Shown: in pieces, positions 59,539 to 64,000 of the stretch
Layout of the letters: every line of letters starts with the position of its first letter
Numbering within the stretch: position 1 is the first letter of the stretch
DNA from: Diplolepis rosae
Lineage: Eukaryota; Arthropoda; Insecta; Hymenoptera; Diplolepididae
Assembly (NCBI GenBank): GCA_030998225.1
Contig: JAPYXD010000710.1
Location: forward strand, 20,000,001-20,064,000
Length of the DNA: 64,000 bases
Reading direction: 5' to 3'
The notes under the pieces: model-generated
Seen by the model: only the letters and a program-made list of their open reading frames with translations
The model's database searches: none
What the model was told of the DNA's origin: nothing
Translations under genes and position numbers: made by a program

Positions 59539-61493
59539 CAATTTAATTTCAAACTCGTAATTTTGTTAAAAGTATAATAATTTAAAAATAATATTAATCC
59601 AAAAGTGAATGATCAAATTTAGTAAAGAAATAAACAATTTTATTTACCCTTTTTTAAAAGCTTTTAAAAAAAAGAGCGGGAATTGACGTGTCGAATACTG
59701 CCAATCATAATAGACCTTTCTTCCATTTTTATAATCCAATTGGAGGAATCATGGAGGAATTGTTTGTTCTAATGTCAAGTTTTGTTAACTTCTAGGACTA
59801 TATAGACAGTTGGCAATTCTTATAAGAAAATGACTAGTTTTCTCGTGTTTTCTAAAGTGATTTTGTAGTAACCAGACTGAAAAGGAACAAGTAGCAGTAG
59901 AAACTTTTCGATATTTTACATTATAATTTTCATTTTGACGTACTGTTGAGCAAACGCACGTAAGTAATGATTATAATTGTCAGCATTTTATAATCTCCCT
60001 AATTATCAGAGAGTTTCGGAATCGTTTTAAATTCTTGAATCAAATTACGCACTTATTTGTTCCCATATTTAGCCAAAGTTCGTGTTAACCTATTTTGACA
60101 TTTAATTGTCTTTTTCAATAAATACAGTTCCAGATGGTAAAGATATCAAATTAAATATATTAATCGGAAATAATCAAAGTTTCTCCACTCTAATTTTGTA
60201 AAATTTTTATTTTACAAAATAAGGGCTTTCAAGCAATTTATATTTAAAAAATTATGCTCATATACTATAAATGACACTCGTGTAATGATTGGTAATGATT
60301 TCAGACTCTTCAAATATTACTATTTATTCATTGTAAAAATGACGAAAATTGGTCTATATCGGTCACGTGACTATCAAATAAAGGTTGTTTTCCGAGTTTC
60401 CGTAATTTTTTCTTCTAAAATAATAATTCTTACTTCAAATTTTGGAACATGACAAAGAACATTCTAAGACAGGCTCTGTTACTTCTCTTTCAATAGGATA
60501 ATCAGAAAAATAATTTTATTTACTCGGCCGAAAATTAAGTAAATTTTTTATTATTCTAAAAGAATTTACGGGATCTGCCTTAGTATATCCTTTATCATAT
60601 CCTAAAATTCGAATCAAGAATTACTATTTTGGGAGGAAAAATTTAGAAAATTCGAAAAACCTTTAATTGATAATGGCGTGACCTAAATAGACAAATTCTT
60701 TCAATTTTTATCATTTTTACAAATTTGTATAAGGGTCTGAAATTGAATTCTACTAACTCATTACATGAGTATTTTTAATAATTTAATTTTTACAATTAAT
60801 TAATTAATTAATAATTGCTTGAAAACTTGTATCTTAAAGAACTACAAAATTTTACATTGTCATTCCGCATGGGAATTTTGTTTAATGATTACGTTATTGC
60901 TTTAAAATTATTGTTTATTACTTTACTGTTTCACAATTGTACGTGTCCACGGCTAAAGAGTTGTAACGTATGTTTTAATTTCAATGCTTTAATTTGCCTA
61001 GTATATGTCATCTAGTTTAGATTCATAATTTTTTAAGGTTTTTATTTTTAGATTTTATCGCTATGATTTTATAAATATGAATTTTGAAGATTATGAAATG
61101 GTTCGTATTACGTTCTCGTAACAACAAAAAAGAGTCGAGAGGTCAGTTAGAATCCTTAGTTGTAAACACTTATATTTAAATTTATCATTAGTCACCTTCA
61201 TTGTCTTCATATTCACAGCAAATCTATTGTGTTTTCACGATAGACTTGCTCTGAAGTACACCACATTTAAAATAAGTGAATGTACATTTGAATATTTTAA
61301 AAAAAGGATGTCGAATAAAAGATGAGAAAACTGTGTTGTTTAAATAAAACAGATAACTAGACTATAAGTTATAAAAAATAGTTCAAGAAAATTGTTTTAT
61401 AAGTAAAACATCATATGAAGTAAGGTTTTTGATTTCCAGGACTAATTATCTCAGTGGCTAACAGGTGACAAAGGGATACTTGAAGGCCCAAAC
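59539..61493. other. Intergenic upstream of MARCHF6
   Basis: AT-rich; phrases near 60430-60480 and 60560-60600 weakly resemble the decayed repeat near 22250. No gene is seen. The MARCHF6 promoter and 5' leader should lie in the right part; a possible acceptor (TTTCCAG) is at 61434-61440, shortly before the start codon. Confidence 0.4.
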
Positions 61494-64000
61494 ATGACGG
61501 AGGACATGTTAGGTGCGGATATTTGTAGAGTCTGTCGATCAGATGATCCTGACAGACCTCTTTTTCATCCCTGCATTTGTACGGGCAGCATAAAATGGAT
61601 CCATCAGGAGTGTCTGGTCCAGTGGATGCGGTATTCACGCAAAGAGTATTGTGAGCTCTGTGGATACCGCTTTTCTTTTGCACCTATTTACAGTCCAGAT
61701 ATGCCTCGACGTTTGCCACTACGAGATGTTATAGGTGGTTTATTTTCAAGCATAGTAACCGCTGTGAAATACTGGCTGCACTACACTCTTGTTGCCGTTG
61801 CTTGGTTAGGAATCGTTCCTCTAACGGCCTGTCGCACTTATAGAGCTCTATTTACGGGATCTCTTGATCTAGTAAAAGTAAGAATCTAAAAATTTTAATT
61901 CTTATATAAAATTTAGACTTTTTTTATACAGAATATTTTTTTTGCAGATTATGTCACTTCCAATGGATATGGTATCGACAGAAAACATCTCATCTGACGT
62001 TTTCCACGGAGGTCTTGTAATAATCTGCACCCTAGTCGCTTTCATTGGTTTAGTATGGCTTCGAGAACAGATTTTGCACGCAGGTGGTCCCGATTGGCTA
62101 GAGAGGGACAATGTACAATTGCCGCCAGTGGACAATCCACCTGCAGCAGAAGGTCAACAACAACAAAACGAGGAAGAACGAGTTATTCAGCAACCTGAGG
62201 CTCCTGACAATAACAACGTCCCACCTTTTGTCGACGATCCACCCAGAGTCGAAGAACAAAATGAGAATGGTAAATAAACTTAATTAAAGATAAATTTTTA
62301 ATTAAATGCTTAAATATTCAATATATTATTCGAATTTACTTTAAAGGGATTCATATGATAATCGACGCAGTTGCGCATATTGAAGACAACCCCTTGTATC
62401 AAGAGGAAATCAACCCAGCCTTTCCTGAAAGACTAGCAAGAGAAGGAGAACTTGCAGCTCCTAGACAAGAAGTAGATAGACCGAATGGACGAGTAATGCG
62501 AAACTTGGCCAACTTAAGGGCCCATTTTCAAGGACAACCTGTGCCGCTCCAAGGTCAAGCACAAATTCAAGGGGAGGCTGAGGAAGCCAATTGGAATCCG
62601 ATGGAATGGGATCGCCCTGCAGAAGAACTGACCTGGGAACGACTGCTGGGATTAGATGGTTCTCTACTTTTTCTCGAACACGTCTTCTGGGTCATTTCAC
62701 TGAATACCCTCTTTATCATTGTAAGAGTCTATCTAAATTAAACTAAGAAAGAGGTTTTGATGATCGTTTTCTTCTTTCCTCTTTATATTTTTTCTTGAGA
62801 TTTTCAACTTGTATTTATTTAGCGCAACATTATTATTACACATAAGATACAAGAGTCTAAAAGCTAAATTTAATTTATGTTTTAGGTATTTGCCTTCTGC
62901 CCTTACCACATTGGACATTTTGCGATATCAAATATGGGACTTAAAGAACATGCAGCAGCTTCTCATTTCGAAGGACTGTTGACGACACTTTGTGGCTACT
63001 GTGTGATTGGAGTTTGTCTCGTTGTTCTCCACACTCTAGCTGCTTTATTTGGTCTCCCTACGTCTCAACGAATCTTAGGACTATGCTACGTGGTTGTAAA
63101 AGTCTCGCTTCTCTCGGTGGTTGAAATAGGCGTCCTACCTTTGGTCTGTGGTTGGTGGCTGGATATCTGTTCCCTAGCGATGTTTGACGCCACTCTTAAA
63201 GACAGAGAGTCATCCTTTCGACATGCTCCGAGTACTTCTATGTTCATTCATTGGCTCGTAGGAATGGTTTATATTTACTATTTCGCTTCATTCATTTTAC
63301 TTCTCAGAGAAATCTTGAGACCTGGTGTTCTCTGGTTTTTGAGAAACCTTAACGATCCAGATTTTTCACCGATTCAAGAAATGGTGCATCTCCCAATTTT
63401 GAGACACGCCAGGAGACTCGTTGCCTCGGCAGTGATTTTCGGCACAGCGATTTTGCTGATGTTATGGCTACCAGTAAGAATCTTAAGATGGGCTTGGCCT
63501 GGATTTTTGCCTTATACGGTCACTGTTCAAAGTGAAGCCCAGGTAATTAAATTATTGCTTAAAAAATTTGTTTTTAATTATCGTATTTCGATTGCAAATG
63601 TATTTTCTTTTTTTAGGTGAGCGAATTGTCCTTGGAATTACTCTTACTGCAAGTAGTTCTACCAGCATTACTGGAACAAAGTCACACACGTACTTGGTTG
63701 AAAGCTCTGGTGAGAGGTTGGTGTCAGGTGGTGGCTTGGTTACTAGACTTGCAATCCTATCTCTTGAGAGATCAATCCGAGAATCCAGAACCAGCTGCAA
63801 TTGAAGAACCCCAACACCCTGACTTAGGAGCTGCTCATCAAGCAATGATCCAAAGGGAAGCTCCAACGGATTTTCAGCCCTACGTCAGACCTCGCTGGTT
63901 CCATGCCAGGTTGATTGGATTACTTCTCTGTGTCTGTGTTTCGCTTGTCATTGCCAGTTTGATTGCTATGACTCTTCCAGTCTGGCTGGGGCGCAGAGTT
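61494..64000 (+). CDS. MARCHF6: MARCHF6 / Doa10-type ER membrane E3 ubiquitin ligase (partial, runs off window)
   Basis: Five exons in the window: 61494-61877, 61948-62269, 62347-62720, 62886-63542, 63617 to the edge; 707 residues so far. Residues 11-56 are an N-terminal RING-CH finger with all eight ligands (C11, C14, C27, C29, H37, C40, C53, C56) and the invariant Trp35 and Trp44. Long hydrophobic segments follow (YWLHYTLVAVAWLGIVPLTA, GGLVIICTLVAFIGLVWL, then a dense group in exon 4), separated by a polar Gln/Glu/Pro-rich loop in exons 2-3. This order matches MARCHF6/TEB4 and yeast Doa10, which ubiquitylate misfolded or degron-bearing proteins and sterol-synthesis enzymes at the ER. Start: ATG 61494 places the RING at residue 11, as in relatives. 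The rest of the gene lies to the right. Confidence 0.95.

Overview
The window is animal nuclear DNA: AT-rich, with intron-split genes, GT-AG junctions and dense transposon debris. The gene set and intron sizes fit an insect. I lean towards a hymenopteran, but that is an inference from general character, not from a diagnostic gene. Seven host genes can be read with confidence. I rebuilt each coding sequence by hand from splice sites, and every complete model sums to a whole number of codons.

Layout: (1) 814-1305, the 3' end of a SMYD4-like SET/MYND methyltransferase gene (+). (2) 3316-7268, NCOA5/Neosin (-), six coding exons. (3) 9541-10933, THUMPD1 (-), five exons. (4) 11.1-17.9 kb, a nested transposon block: a decayed Mutator-like transposase gene split by about 3 kb of later insertions, including a P-like element with a THAP exon, several foldback repeats, and then a truncated mariner gene. 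(5) 19449-21033, a protein with two chromodomains (-). (6) 22.5-36.8 kb, a transposon-only region dominated by a 6.1 kb giant inverted repeat, a 1.9 kb foldback and many MITEs. (7) 37859-46662, without children (woc)/ZMYM-type zinc-finger gene (+), 11 coding exons. (8) 47748-49261, mitochondrial ribosomal protein L19 (-). (9) 49.65-51.72 kb, a pile-up of abutting MITEs ending just before a TATA box. (10) 53174-54593, a BTG-family gene (+), with long AT-rich 3' sequence. (11) 61494 to the right edge, MARCHF6/Doa10-type E3 ligase (+), cut by the window end.

The host genes are unrelated housekeeping or chromatin genes and do not form a pathway or operon. Several touch gene regulation (SMYD4-like, NCOA5, woc, the double-chromodomain protein, BTG); THUMPD1 and MRPL19 act in RNA modification and mitochondrial translation.

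I found no clear undescribed biological system. The most unusual material is transposon architecture: the giant palindrome with a TTAA-ended element at its core, the datable nested insertions, and a repeat family whose members insert end to end. The double-chromodomain protein is the least familiar host gene. No intact RNA gene or CRISPR array was seen.
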